DNA of 64,000 nucleotides from Andrena cerasifolii (GCF_050908995.1 NC_135118.1:7874001-7938000), one strand, 5' to 3'; positions 1 through 11,829 are shown, numbered from the stretch's first letter. Notes: generated by a model not told the origin, from the sequence alone. Numbers and translations are program-made.

Positions 1-3000
1 TCAGTGATGTTTAAATGGACCGTGGCTGCGCATCCACGCGATGAAACTCGGTTTGGTTTTCGTGTATGCCCGTTGCCCGTTGTTTTCCCCCGCGCTCGAA
101 ATCAAAGCCTCGGTTTTCGCACTCGTGCCCACCGTCGGTTCAATCCCCCCCTCAATATTTGCCTCCACGTTGATCCCCGTTTTCGGTAACTTAAAACAAC
201 AGCAATCATCGTTTAATGGATGGCTTTCATACGCGCCTCGACTTGCAACCTAACCCTATATCTCCCATGATCCATTTTAACCCTCCTCCTCACTCTCGAA
301 CCCATCCACGCTGATCCACGTGGCTCTCGAGATACTCGAAGCGAATTCAAACAGTTTGGAGGGAGTTAAGACGAGCGGGAATGGATTAACGCGATTTAGG
401 CGACTAACAACGTGAAACATTCCCTTTTTAACGAGAATTCGTACAAACTATAATTTTCATAACAGTTCAATTTACTTAACTATTGACACACTCTGCTACT
501 CTTCTGCAACGCCAAAGGGGAGGAAAGTAACGTGTCAATCTCAATCAAATCGTCCTCCAAGATCCCTGCGATGCCCCCGAAGTGTACCAGCATAGTCGTG
601 ATCCGTGAGTTGCATGTTCGATGAAAGTAAAGCGACTAATAACCGTAAATATCTAATGTGGCGTGTGGGAATCTTCCGCGACTTCCCTGTAGCTGTAGCA
701 AAAATGATTCCGGCGTAACAGGGCCGCCGGAATCCTGCATAATTCACGAAGCGGCAGATCCTAACAATTTTTGTTCTCTTCCTTCGCCGTGGTATTCCGG
801 CGAATTGGGGCCGATAGTTATCGCGTCGTTTTCCCAAAGAAATATGAAACGAATTAGTATCCGCGGTCCTGGGCTCTCGCTCGGGAATGAAGTCTCGGAA
901 CTACGTATTCCACGTAGCGCCGCGGCCACGGTTAAATTTATTGGCAGCGCACGTTATGCCAGTATATCAGTGTAACGAATGGGGGCGAGTTTCGCGCTGG
1001 ACGACGTATTTTATACGGCGTATCCTGTTTTTAATTTCTCGTTCCCGCGGCCGTCGATATCGGTCTGTCGATCCGCGAAACCGCGAAGCGTCAGCCCGCC
1101 AGAACTGTCTGCGGTCGCGCGGCATTAGCGAGCAGAGAGCTTCCACGTTGTTCCGCGGCCCGCGTCATCGCTAGTACCGTGAAAGTCCCAGGCGGGGTCG
1201 ATCCACCCCCGTCTAGGGCTACGCTCCGAGCGTCCAATGAATTTTTCCTGCTCGACAGCTCCGTGCAGCTTCAAGCTCAAGAAGTTCGGTAACTCGGGAA
1301 TTCTGATTTTTCCGAGTCGGTGCGGATTTGTAGAATATTTAATATTTATCCCATTATTCCGAGTTTAAAACGGAAATATCATTACACCGTATGTCTACTA
1401 ATTATCTGAACAGCATGGCTCGGAGATTAAAAGTCGGGCAATCAGATTTCATTATTTCTAGATTGAATTTCTTTCCCAGAGGGGATACAGTGCAATTTGC
1501 CGAGGACAAGCCCGCGCGAGGGCGTTCGCCTTCTCGTACCTACCTAGCCGTCCCGCTCTGAGGTCCGAAATGTCGATCGACTTATCAGCGGGGGCCATTA
1601 CCATCGGAAATCGCGTATGAATGAAATCCGTGCAGCGGCAAATTGATAGCTAAATGGTAATTCGACTAAATGGGAAACGAGCGGGCGATATAGTATTTTG
1701 CCCGGTCGTTCCCGCAGTCATTCCAAATTGACTGCCCCGTTAATGTTTCATTATTGCCATCGTTTATCCGAGCTACGCCATTGTGCTGCGTTAATGAAAC
1801 GGGCACGGCCCGAGCCGTGGGCCCGCGCGGGCGCGAAACGACGCTTCAAGAATTATACGGAATTAGCGTCGATTTAATGATTTAACGGTAGACTTTATTA
1901 AGTTGAACACCGGGGCGCGAACTAATGTCGCGCGATTGGCTGTCGTAAAGTTTACGACAGCGAGCGGGCGAGCTCGACTTTGCGCACCGCCCCCATATTC
2001 CACTCAATACTCGGTCAACTAAATGAATAATGAAGAAAGGCTCTCGGCCGGCGACCGAATTTCCCTCTGCAATTATCGAGTAATAAAAGGAGAATGTAGA
2101 ATAATAGAAGCTGGCTCGATCGAGCCAAAGTAATTGCAATTAAACCGGGGGTAGGTATTTGAAAATAGCGCGGAGCGAGTGGAATACAAAGGGGGACACT
2201 GATGACGAACTTGCCCCATTGATATTTGAATATGTTAATGAAAATGTATTTACCGCGAGGCGAGGTAATAAAACATTTAACGAACACTCTCCTGGCAGGA
2301 GCTTTGTGCGCTGTTGAAGTAATTAAGTTCCGTTTATGAGAAATCTTGATTCAATGTGACGTTGAACCTTTAATTATGACGCCGCAGCTCCGAGCTAATT
2401 AGGCATCGAAAGTAACGCCCGCGTACCCGCTCCAGTTTACAAGGGAGTGCGTTTATAAGGTCCCCAGGACACGCGTGATCCGTACACTCGCTGGCAGCCA
2501 GCGCAGTCTTCGCCGGGACGTAGTAGTTCGCGGAAATTACGTAACTAAAGCACTTAAGTTGGAGTAATTTCTCGTCAAGCAACGATACCACCTGCCGCGC
2601 TCCTCGGCTCCCGTAAATCGGTTCTAACTTCGAATGCCACCTGTGCGGCAAGGTGTCGAGGAACTCGTCTTCCATCCGTTGCCATCTCTGTTCCCTGTTA
2701 CCTGCTTCTCCCCCTTCATCGATAGCAACGTAGAATCAAGAACGAACCGTCGAATTCTCGCTACTTTATTTCCGACTTGAATATGCAGATTAATTAGCAA
2801 CGAATCGAACGCCACTTTCTTCTGGTAATTTTCACTGGGGAACTTAAGAACCGCTCGAGAGTGTTGTGTTACATTTCCGAAACGGTTCCTACGTAAATCG
2901 GTTTTTCCAAGGAGAGTTACGCGCGTGCCAGCCGAGGGAGCCGCAAGACGCGTCACTGTCAATGCGGAGGAAAGGGTAAAGACGTGTAACCGTTTCACGG

Positions 3001-3506
3001 TGGTGCATTCGCGCCTGAACTTCTCGTCGAACTCGACGGGGCGCGCACAGTTTCCATAAATTACTTCGCTACACTCGAGACTTAAGTTCCGCGTCGCGCC
3101 TGGATCCCCCTGCTGTATTCCGCCGAAGCTTTTCCTACTCGCGACAGCCAACCATCGATCGTTATTCCACGTTTCACGGGTTGTTGTCTGGTTAGCCGGC
3201 TCATCTGTGCCGCGGTGACGCGTTAGAGGGAATTCAATCTTTTCCGCTCGGTGGTAAATGTCCGATTAGGAGGACGCGCTTCCTCTTCGGAGTTCCAGCT
3301 GTATTCCATTTTGCGTATCGTTACTGTTTCGTGATGACGCTGCATTGCGGTGTGTAGGATGGTGCGGTTGAAATTGCATAAGTAATCGCGGGAGTATTGT
3401 TCTTATTAATAGGTGGAGATCAGTATAATACGTTCATGTACGTATGTTGTTCCCTTTTCATCCTGCTTCGGTTTACAATCAGTATTCGCATTTTATAGAT
3501 CACAAG
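1..3506. other. Non-coding, probable upstream Ddr intron
   Basis: I find no supportable exon here. The downstream Ddr exon begins in the middle of a kinase domain, so the exons for its N-terminal parts must lie further 5'. I looked on the + strand for the HRD catalytic loop, the DFG motif and the activation loop and saw none, so I infer that this stretch is intronic. It is CpG-rich with AATTAA-type patches and no clear repeat. Open frames here, such as a 175-codon minus-strand frame at 2624-3151, resemble no family I know. Confidence 0.5.
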
Positions 3507-3714
3507 CTGACTCGTTACCCGGTTTCACCCGGGAAGCATTTATTATATTTGGAAAATAAAAATAGCATAAACAAAAGAAATAAATAGCCTATAATCTAAT
3601 CCAGGACGTATGTAATGTATATTCAAAATTTAATTGAAATTCGTTCAGCCGTTTAGGCGTGAAAGAAGGACAAACAAACAGACAACGTTTCACTTTTATA
3701 TATTAGTAAGGATT
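3507..3714 (+). mobile_element. RTE-like non-LTR retrotransposon 3' tail (or derived SINE)
   Basis: The segment opens with an ACCCGGTTTCACCCGGG block. It then runs through 'TTCGTTCAGCCGTTTAGGCG', a 'GTGAAAGAAGGACAAACA' stretch and a terminal TATATATTAGTAAGGAT. From memory, this order of motifs is characteristic of the 3' ends of RTE-type LINEs and related short elements in many insect genomes. No reverse-transcriptase coding is present, so it is at best a 5'-truncated copy. The family assignment was not checked against a library. Confidence 0.5.
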
Positions 3715-4172
3715 GTGTAAGTAGATGTGAATTGTTGAGTTTCGGTGTTGCGTCTTGTGACATTTTGTTTTAAACGATTTTATTCAGCTTCGATCCCCTG
3801 CTTGGTTGTTTGTATGTTTGCTTGATGTATACATGGTTCAAATATGGCAACTCAAATTTAACTCAACTTCCAACTATCCAATTGTCTCGGAACTTTGCAG
3901 CGTGCGTAGTTTGGATGATAGTACAATATTAAAAAAAAAATAACCCTAAGCGGGTGAAAATATTACCCAGTCATCAATAAATATAACCCATAACCATGAA
4001 CCCAAACGACTTGAAATCAGACACTCGCGTTCTTTACGGATATGACAAAAGGCCGCTGCGTTCGGGACGCTAGTCGCATCGCGATTACCGAAAATACACA
4101 ATTTATCGAGAAATAATCCGTCACGTATGTACGAGTAGTGAAACTAAAACTTTGCAGGCGTTCGTAGTATAT
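3715..4172. other. AT-rich non-coding stretch
   Basis: AT-rich sequence between the RTE-like tail and an inverted-repeat element. It contains no open frame of note and nothing I recognise. Confidence 0.5.
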
Positions 4173-4416
4173 CACCATCGAAATTGTAGTACAAGAAAAT
4201 AATTATTTTTTAGTGGCAGTACTCAGCAATAAGAGATATTTGTATAGAAGTTTAAGCTGTGAAATTTAAATCCACAAACACTAAAAACTAGAAAATAAAG
4301 AATATATAAACAAATAATTATGTCAAACGATTTTATTAAAAACGCACTTAAAACTAAATTAAAATGTACTAAAAACTTAAAAATAATTATTTTCTTGTAC
4401 TACAATTTCGGTGGTG
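4173..4416. mobile_element. 244-bp inverted-repeat element (MITE-like)
   Basis: The ends are near-perfect inverted repeats of about 38 bp. The left end reads CACCATCGAAATTGTAGTAC and the reverse complement of the right end reads CACCACCGAAATTGTAGTAC, both continuing into AAGAAAATAATTATTTTT. The interior is AT-rich and non-coding. No target-site duplication is obvious. It overlaps the 4323-4843 inverted repeat, so one may have inserted into the other. Confidence 0.65.
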
Positions 4417-4843
4417 TTTTTTCACATTAAATGATTCACTTTAAATCTTCGTGGTCACACCTTCTTATAATTACAAGTTGGTCAGACGGGGTTCACTGTA
4501 CCCCAGCGTCATTTTTTGAGTTACCATTTTCGTATTTTTGAATCTTTTAACTTTTCACTGATAATTGTACGTTCGTAATACTTATACACTCATGGTCTAA
4601 TAGTCTTTTTCTAGAAATGTAAATTTGAAATGATAAAACTTGTAGTTGAAAATCAGCGATTTTCCACGGTTGTGGGGAAAAGGGTTTTTTTAATATTTTT
4701 AAAAAATTTATTCTTGCGATAAATCCCCTTTGGAAGTCGTATAGACACGACATTTTAACTCGAAAATTATTCTTGGGGTACAATAGAGCCCGTGTGACCA
4801 TGGTTAATTTGGTTTTTAGTGCATTTTTTAATAAAATCGTTTA
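4323..4843. repeat. Inverted repeat with about 39-bp arms
   Basis: Positions 4323-4361 match the reverse complement of 4805-4843. The shared core is AAACGATTTTATTAAAAA, followed by a GCACTAAAAC-type stretch. The left arm lies inside the 4173-4416 element. The interior holds a non-coding AT-rich segment. Confidence 0.55.
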
Positions 4844-5115
4844 ACATAAAATTTATTTTTATTATATACGCAAAACATTTGTAACACTTTATTTACAACT
4901 GTATCGGTATAACGAGTATGTTGAGTAATTCCGAATACCTACATGCCTTGTTCTGTAGGCATCCAATTCAGATCTGTTCCATTTTATCATTCTTGGATAA
5001 TGATTTATCACGCTACTCTTTTGCGAGCATACACTCGGTGTAGTCAAGTTATAAGCCGACGTTGTGCGTCGTTGTTTATTTAACGAACCGTTTCGTGATA
5101 TTTCACGGCAATCAG

Positions 5116-5265
5116 GGAAGACACACGTTGAAGAGCGACGTCTGGTCTTTCGCGGTGATGCTCTGGGAGATCCTGACTTTCGCGAGAGAACAGCCATTCG
5201 AGGAGCTTCCTGACCATCGCATCGTCGAGAATGCGACTTACTTTTACCAGGAGGACGAGAGAAGG
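5116..5265 (+). CDS. Ddr: Discoidin domain receptor tyrosine kinase, penultimate coding exon
   Basis: A 150-nt exon that encodes 50 codons in phase 0. It follows an acceptor AG at 5114-5115 and ends before the consensus donor GTGAGT at 5266. The peptide starts GRHTLKSDVWSFAVMLWEIL, which is protein kinase subdomain IX: the conserved Asp of SDVW and the LWEIL helix F. It continues TFAREQPFEEL and RIVENATYFYQEDERR. EQPFEEL in place of the usual 'PY' loop, together with the VEN segment, is typical of DDR receptors; I recall Drosophila Ddr as very similar here. DDRs are single-pass plasma-membrane receptors activated by collagen. Only the C-lobe is present; the discoidin, transmembrane and N-lobe exons lie upstream of the window. 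The same frame stays open 5' to an ATG at 5062, but that is intron read-through and not a start. The exact 5' boundary is inferred from the AG and family alignment. Confidence 0.9.
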
Positions 5266-6751
5266 GTGAGTATTCGTTGATATCCTTCTTTCATTTTCCT
5301 CGCATACTTAACTTAATGCACGCGGCGAATAGCTCGCATTAAATGCCCTCTAAACCTTTCACCACGATGAATGCTGCCATTTGCACCGTCTTTCAAGCCT
5401 TCGACTACTCTTCTCTCATTTTTACGACTCCCCCCACCAACGGGTCCTCATTAGAAATGACGGATAATTCCATCACCCCCACCTACAGGGACATTGAATT
5501 CAATTGGGCAATATAATTGAACGAGAAACTTTCAACTAAAAATGATGTCACTTAACGACTTGCTTCCTTATTATCGATGAAATCGTTCAATAATTGAGGC
5601 ATTGAGAATAAAAAGGGACTAACGCACGTTGAAAAAAAATTATTTTTTACTATTTCATATGATTAGTACAGCCTATTGGAATACATTATTCCTAGTAACT
5701 CAATTTCGCGAATAATGTGGGTTAGTCCGCTTTGCTCTCAATTAGTGTTCCTGATTTCTCCATATTTTTTGTTCCTCGAGAAATCAGAAATGGGATCATA
5801 TTTCTTGAGAATTCTCGAGAGTTCTCGAGAAATTGAAAAGAATATTGCAAAAATTATATTTTTGGAATAATGTTGATAATATTTATCATAAACACAAGAA
5901 AACTTTAACTAAATTCCTGTCTAATTTATACAAAACTTGTGCAAATGAAAAAAATAGATATTAAATATAATTGGTAAATTTATTTATATAATACAAAATT
6001 TGTATAAAGCGAAACTTTGGTTTTAAAATTTATTTTTAAATAGTTCAATGCGTCTAATGCAGCATCAGCGAATCTATTTCTTTTTTGTGGCAAAATCTGT
6101 TACTGTTATATTTTCACGTTTTATATATATCTATCTTGGCTGTTAAATGAAAAATGTGTCTTTTGATCCTTTTGGAAGAAATTCTGGATCATGCAAAAAT
6201 TTTATACGAGATACAATAGTCTTATCTCCTCTTTTCTATATTTCTTCTTTAATAGCCACAAGAAACTCAATAGGTACTTAATTCAGCATACAATTTTTCT
6301 AAAATTTTAAATAAGAATTTAAGAGCACCTTCAGCAGTTAATAATATCGAATCTTCTGTACTGTGATTTTCTATGGGAATTCATATAGGATCTACTGTTA
6401 TTAATAAAATGCATTATAAATTGTGGTAGATGTGTTTATACGTTCGCGATTAATACGTAATACATTCATTTACGAAAATGAATAAGATTTATAATATTTT
6501 CCCTAAAAATTATAGTATTTCTCAAGAAATAACAAATAAGCAATTATAAAATTTCTCGAAAAATTCTCGAGAAGCAACACTACTCTCAATGCCTCAATTC
6601 ATCCTCGCAACGAAACCCTGCCAATTCCAGTAGTTCAGTGCAATATTTAACTTGCATTGATACAATTTTCGTATAATACATTAAAGTCCGCGGAAGTTAC
6701 CCATCCGCTCAGAGAATAACTCGCGGCGGACGACGCTGTTATCGTTCGCAG
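5266..6751 (+). other. Ddr: Ddr last intron
   Basis: A 1,486-nt phase-0 intron that starts GTGAGT and ends CGTTCGCAG. The flanking codons join as ...DERR/IILPLP..., which is collinear with DDR kinases. Most of its length is an AT-rich block bounded by short inverted repeats (listed separately); outside that block it is ordinary unique sequence. Confidence 0.85.
5592..6609. mobile_element. About 1-kb AT-rich insertion-like block in the Ddr intron
   Basis: AATTGAGGCATTGAG at 5592-5606 is matched exactly in inverted orientation at 6595-6609, and the similarity extends a few bases inward (GAGAATA against GAGAGTA). The enclosed 1 kb is much more AT-rich than the flanks. It carries clustered TTCTCGAGAA palindromes near both ends (about 5775-5835 and 6555-6580). 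There is no transposase frame. It could be a decayed DNA transposon or MITE, but no target duplication is visible and the 15-bp match alone is modest support. Confidence 0.4.
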
Positions 6752-6913
6752 ATCATTCTTCCATTGCCGAAGAACTGTCCCAAGGACATCTACGACCTGA
6801 TGCGCGAGTGCTGGCAGAGGAACGACGTGGACCGGCCGTGTTTCCGCGAGATCCATCTATTTCTCCAACGAAAGAATCTCGGCTACAAGCACGGGGACTC
6901 GAACGACACCTGA
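6752..6913 (+). CDS. Ddr: Discoidin domain receptor tyrosine kinase, terminal coding exon
   Basis: The exon follows the acceptor CAG at 6749-6751 and runs 53 codons in phase 0 to a TGA at 6911-6913. The peptide is IILPLPKNCPKDIYDLM, then RECWQRNDVDRPCFREIHLF, then LQRKNLGYKHGDSNDT. The CW-x6-RP segment is kinase subdomain XI with its invariant Arg. The PxPxNCPxxIYDLM and RPxFxEIHLFLQRKNLG elements match the end of DDR kinases. As in other DDRs the protein ends shortly after the kinase domain, here about 18 residues past FREIH. With the previous exon this gives 103 residues of the C-lobe. The frame is intact, with no frameshift or premature stop, so the gene looks functional. I see no convincing polyadenylation signal within a few hundred bases, so the 3' UTR end is not called. 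Confidence 0.92.
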   Translation: MILPLPKNCPKDIYDLMRECWQRNDVDRPCFREIHLFLQRKNLGYKHGDSNDT

Positions 6914-8913
6914 TACAGAGAACTAGAAGGCTGGAACCTGATCCGGCTTTCTATGATAGGCGAGCTAAACGGGAATTGGTGGCACAGCCCCTTGACGACC
7001 AAGCTGCACCAAGTCAGACCAAGTTAGTACATACGGTGACCGATCGTTCCGGGCGGCGATCCGTGAATCGTCGCGGATGAAAGGTAAATCGGTGGTTATC
7101 CCGTGACTGTCGAGCTGACTCCCGCTGGGAGGCCGACCAATTCGTTCCCCGTTTTTCGTTGGCAATTAGACGACATATCTGAGATCGGCTCCGAGAGGAC
7201 TTGACACTGAATTCTCGATCGTTGGTTCGCTACTACGACCTGCTACTCTCTCGCGATGATTCTCGGTAAACTAATTCAATATCGATCGAATAAGAGAAGT
7301 TTCACGGCCACTTGGCCGCTAGAATCGAGGCCAATTGGATTTAAGAAGTTCGAGAGCCCGAGTTCCTTCGAATGTTTGCTTCGAAAACAGTCGCGGTTCG
7401 ATTGTTTCCCGGGGAAGAGGTAGCGGCTATAATTAGTCTGTTAAGCACCTTTCTATCGGCGAGTGGCAGCAAGGGTCGCGGCAATAATCGGGGGTGGAAA
7501 CGGATTTGCACGGCGATTCGATACGAAATGGAACGTTCCTAGCGCGGGCCAAATAGACAATGAGCTCGTTCGATGACTCGCACGTACCTACGCGGTTCTG
7601 AAATTGATACTGTCGGCAAACACGTTCGCAGTGCCCACCACCGCGGCACTTGTATCACGTTCGAAATACACGTGGCCTGGACCTCGAAAATCGCGGGCGA
7701 CAGGTTTTTCTAGGGGTGACGAATGTTCTTCAGCAGCCCTCCTCCGCGGTGAACACTTGTTTCCAATGATTTTGGGTGCTACGAAGTTGAGGGCAGAGAT
7801 GTAATACGAATAACGGTGTAAAATTGATATAGATGAGAACAACTCGATTCCCTAAATCAGTAACTGTGATTGCTGCCTGGTCTTTCAATACCTGCAGAGA
7901 TCGGACACTCGTATAATAACGGTTTGAGTTTAACGCGATTCAGAAGCGATGCAAGCAGCTACAAAAGCCTTGGCAGCTAGTCAAAACTATTCGTTACGTT
8001 CAAAGGACAGGGCCGAAATTGCCACGCGCGATCCTCCTTTTTGTAAAATTTTAATTAACCGCCGCTGACGAAGAGGAAATTCAGCGGGTACAAGCGGGCT
8101 TTGTATCGGAGAAGTTCTGGGGCGCGTCAGAACTTAGGGTTGTCGATTAAGTTCGATGGCGAGGCGTCCGCTGGGGCCGTATCCTGTGACGGGGCAGGTT
8201 TATCGAGCAAGGAAAAAGAGAAGAATGGGAAAGTGGGGAGGAAGGAATTCCTGGAGCCGCGGGCTTGCGTTAAGTTCCCTAAAACTACTAATAAGCTTAA
8301 GGATGCGCTTTAGCCGAAGTGCATAAATGTTTGACAATACCACTAGAGGTTGCAGTATAAAATTCGTATATACATAATAGCGTGTAAAGAATGTTAAAGG
8401 ATTAACCGATAGACATGAATTATATATTAGCGACGTCGTTTTAAGGCTTCGAATTCCTCTCGGCGGTCGGGCGGCCGTTTTGCACTCGTTACGCCTATCG
8501 ATTCGCGGAACTTGGTCGCCGTACCGAGAATCGAATCCGACAAAACCGCCAGTCGGATGCAACGTGATTCGACCTGGGCCCGGGGGAAAGGGGATGGGAC
8601 GTAGCAGGAGAAGCTCGTGTGACCTGAAGTTAAGTTTATAGGAAGGAATAGACACGGTCCATTTACCCGCTGGATGTTCTCGTTTGCTTCTACCTCGGAC
8701 GAATTTTTGCCCCCGGAAGATCGACGGCTGCCCCGAAGATTGCTTTCGCGGATAATCGAACATCGATTCTCGTTTTCATTGGGATCAACGTGGCTGTGCG
8801 TTCGGTCACGTCGCTGGAGGAGCTTGTCCATTACTTGATCCCGAATTGAACGACAGTACAGAAATTATCCCTTTCTCGTGGCAAATAATTAAAATTGAAG
8901 GGAAATTAATATA
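6914..8913. other. Ddr 3' UTR and downstream non-coding DNA
   Basis: The start must include the Ddr 3' UTR, whose end I cannot fix. The rest is CpG-rich unique-looking sequence. Open frames on both strands, such as 187 codons on the minus strand at 8200-8763, overlap one another and show no recognisable domain, so I treat them as chance. Confidence 0.45.
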
Positions 8914-9127
8914 CAGTCGCATCGGACAGTAAGTTGGCACTCTTTAAAATCGCATACCTTCTTTAAAATTGGTCCAAACGACTTGAGTATTTTTTTTTTA
9001 AAACGACGAAACACGTCACCTAGAAAATTAATTCCTCTAGCTTCTAAAAAAAACTCAAGTTGTTTGGACGAATTTTAAAAAAGTTATGCGATTTAAAAGA
9101 GTGTCAACTTACTTTCCGATGCGACTG
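8914..9127. mobile_element. 214-bp near-complete palindrome, mariner-type MITE candidate
   Basis: The ends begin CAGTCGCATCGGA and finish TCCGATGCGACTG. The arms run about 80 bp inward with few mismatches (AGTAAGTTGGCACTCTTTAA against TTTAAAAGAGTGTCAACTTA) around a short T-rich/A-rich centre. The CAGT-type terminus and a TA next to the left end fit a Tc1/mariner footprint; the right flank is TG, so the TA duplication is imperfect. It is non-coding. Confidence 0.7.
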
Positions 9128-9919
9128 TGGTTGACTCGCTTCATTGTGATCGAGATGGCATATTTACCGTGTCGAATACATATCATTAAAATCTGCAAGA
9201 GCCAGCTACCGTTTGAGTTCCGCAACATTTTCTCGCGTTTCGGAGGAAATAGATAGCAGACGTAGATACGTGTACGTGGCGGATGAATATTCATCGGGTG
9301 TGGACCGTGGTCAGCGTGGAACAATGAGAAACTTATAATTGTTAGAGTGGATCGTGTCGTCTAGAGGGCGACGGTAAAACAATGCGTTGTTCTGGAATTT
9401 ATAGCGTTACTCAACCAGACAGTCACCCCCATGATCTGTGAAATATAAATCGCCGTAGGAAGCGTGAGTGATAAACGTGCGCGCGACTGGAAGTAGTCCG
9501 GCGAGAGGGCAATCGACTCGTCGATAATTTGCCCATCGTTTCGTATAAAGAATCGGGGGTAATTCGATTTAACGAGTAATCGAGTGCCGGCTTTAATTGA
9601 ACATACCGGCAGATATCGTATAATAGCTCGCCCTTTTGCGGGACTACGTTCGTCGTTGCCGAAATTAATTGTGAGGTTTCAATTTTGAATATGAAAAGTC
9701 TACGATATTGTCTATGACGCGACGTTGGTAACTTAATATAACATTAAACTAAGATCGATAACGGTAAGGAATACTGCCACTCTATTAGGGAATCTACGAT
9801 GTCGAGTGAGAGAATTTCATTTGGATCCCGTCTCTCGAACAGAGTGACGATGGATTATTCGCGTTAATTCGTGACGAGCGTTATACTATCACGGGAAACA
9901 ATAAGGAAAACAATAAGGG

Positions 9920-9965
<46 letters not shown>

Positions 9966-10176
9966 GAGAAATCACGGTCGATCGTGCAGAACTCGGCGAG
10001 TCGCGTTGGATCGGTGTACATACATATCCATATTGATGAGCTTAATGAAATATTACTGGTGGCAATTTTGGCCGACTTTACGGACGTCTTCTGCGCGATC
10101 GAACGGAGTGGAAGTATGCACACAGTCCTTCCTACAAGTGGAAATGAAATGAAGTGCGTTCTCTGGCGCGACATGT
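9128..10176. other. Non-coding, CpG-rich
   Basis: No gene or mobile element is evident apart from the GA microsatellite at 9922-9962, which produces spurious RERERE and LSLSLS frames. Confidence 0.45.
9922..9962. repeat. (GA)n microsatellite
   Basis: An uninterrupted GA dinucleotide run of about 40 bp. Confidence 0.95.
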
Positions 10177-10630
10177 CGTCGATGATAGTGCAAAACCGCG
10201 TATGAGCAGTTTGTAAATACCGCGGATCTGCATTTTACCGATTTTACAGGAGGAAGAGAAAACTTAGTATTTCAGCCATTTTAAGGGGGTAAACTTGTAA
10301 TAAATACTAACATCAATTCATCATAGAAATGCTTAATTTCTGTGTAAAGTCAGTTTCACGCACGAAACGTGCCGCCACTTCACCTGATTCCTCTGTAAAT
10401 GCGCGGTTTTGTCGCCGACTTGCTAAGAGAGACAGATTCACGGTATCCTTGAACCTGCTGGTTCCGTTGGTAAAAAGGCGGCTTCCTACTGGCTATTTCA
10501 CATGGCGTGACTTTTAAAGAAAAGCGAACAACGTTTGGCAACCGCGGGCGCGAAATCTGAATTTAAAATACTTTTGCAGATACGCGGTATTTACAAACTG
10601 CTCATACGCGGTTTTGCGCTATCATCGACG
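10177..10630. mobile_element. 454-bp element with about 50-bp terminal inverted repeats
   Basis: The left end CGTCGATGATAGTGCAAAAC is matched by the reverse complement of the right end, CGTCGATGATAGCGCAAAAC. The match continues through CGCGTATGAGCAGTTTGTAA and ATACCGCG. The interior of about 350 bp is non-coding; a 62-codon frame in it has no known similarity. I could not identify a target duplication, so the superfamily is open. It is a MITE-like DNA element. Confidence 0.75.
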
Positions 10631-11170
10631 GTATCGCGTTCTAATAAGAAAGAGCAAATAGCATTTCGCGCATTCTCATTGGAATTATAAATAGGATCGT
10701 TACCTTCGGTAAATTCGTTGAAATGTTATCCGTTCCGCCAATTAATTTGCTCGCTTGCAAATTCGGACGAATTTATGACGCCTACTATCAAATTCACGTT
10801 CGATCAATGTGATAGGGATAAGCGAGCTCCTTTGGCATAGTTAATTATCGACATTGATGTTGTTAATTAATTAGGAGAAACGAATGTGAATATTTAAGAG
10901 TCGAATATCGTATCATTGACATATCATTCGTTCGACGGGAATAATTTAATCCTATTCAAGGGGAACGTGAAAAATACGAGGATATCGATACGAGCTACAT
11001 ATCCCCATACTGGGATTTGAAGGATATAATATACGAGGAATTTTATTATGTAGTAAATATCGCGAAATCCAACACGCCGGGCATATTTCGTTTTTCTCGC
11101 AAAATGTTTCTCTTTGTAGGAAGAATCCCTACAGTGTGAGCCGAATGCCTGAAAGTGAGCGAGAGAGTGA

Positions 11171-11216
<46 letters not shown>

Positions 11217-11625
11217 AAACAGGGAGAGAAATAAATATATATAAAAATATATATATATATATATATATATCATAAATCGTTGAACATCAAGCGGCGAAGA
11301 GAATTCATTGGACTAAACGATTCCATCGTTGCGATAATTCTTACGAGTCGTGAGAAACACTTTGTACAGTTTGTAATAACGGAAACCGCGAGTATAAGTA
11401 CGTGGTGTAATTCATTCATTCACCGAAAAGAAATGGTTAATTAATTGTTATTAGGGCGCCTTTTGGTTTTCAAAGACGACGAGGTCGGTTATAAAACAGG
11501 GTTTAACGTTTCACGATACCGTTCGACCCCTCTGAGCCTAACAAACGGAGTTCCGCTTCATCACTTTTATCTTGAATTTCATTTTAACTGAAACACATGA
11601 GGCACAATAAGATCTACGAAGATTT
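10631..11625. other. Non-coding with microsatellites
   Basis: Unique-looking sequence interrupted by the compound GA/TA microsatellite. No coding signal. Confidence 0.45.
11158..11270. repeat. Compound (GA)n ... (TA)n microsatellite
   Basis: A GA run at about 11176-11212 is followed, after a short interruption, by a TA run at about 11247-11270. Confidence 0.95.
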
Positions 11626-11629
11626 TTAA

Positions 11630-11825
11630 CCCTTTTGCACCGGCACCTGGATCTCGTTGAAGGAGAAATATCCCGTTTTCTTTTTATTGTTAAAAATCGT
11701 TAAAATCTTTATATTTTTACGTAAAAAAAATTCTTCTTTCTTTTTAATATTTTCAGTGGTTTTCAACTTTCTTCAATGAATAAAACTATTCTAAATCTTA
11801 ATCTGGTGCAGACAGCGCTAAAGGG
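11630..11825. mobile_element. 196-bp TTAA-flanked MITE
   Basis: TTAA at 11626-11629 and 11826-11829 flank termini CCCTTTTGCACCGGC and its partner, which ends GCTAAAGGG. A CCAG/CTGGTGCA-type inverted match lies just inside. The interior is T-rich and non-coding. TTAA target sites and CCC...GGG termini are the hallmark of piggyBac-type insertions, so I infer a very short non-autonomous relative. Confidence 0.55.
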
Positions 11826-11829
11826 TTAA

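Noticed and set aside
2624..3151. 175-codon minus-strand frame
   Set aside because: No recognisable family and stop-poor CpG-rich context; it lies in the presumed Ddr intron.
5062..5115. ATG upstream of the Ddr exon in the same frame
   Set aside because: The residues before GRHTLKSDVW do not resemble a kinase; the frame simply continues into the intron across the acceptor AG.
5311..5333. Sequence resembling the miR-124 mature strand (GCACGCGGCGAAT)
   Set aside because: There are several mismatches including the seed, and I saw no clear hairpin.
8200..8763. 187-codon minus-strand frame
   Set aside because: It overlaps a second minus-strand frame (8427-8831) in another phase, and there is no domain.
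9871..10152. Frame encoding RERERERE
   Set aside because: An artefact of the (GA)n microsatellite.
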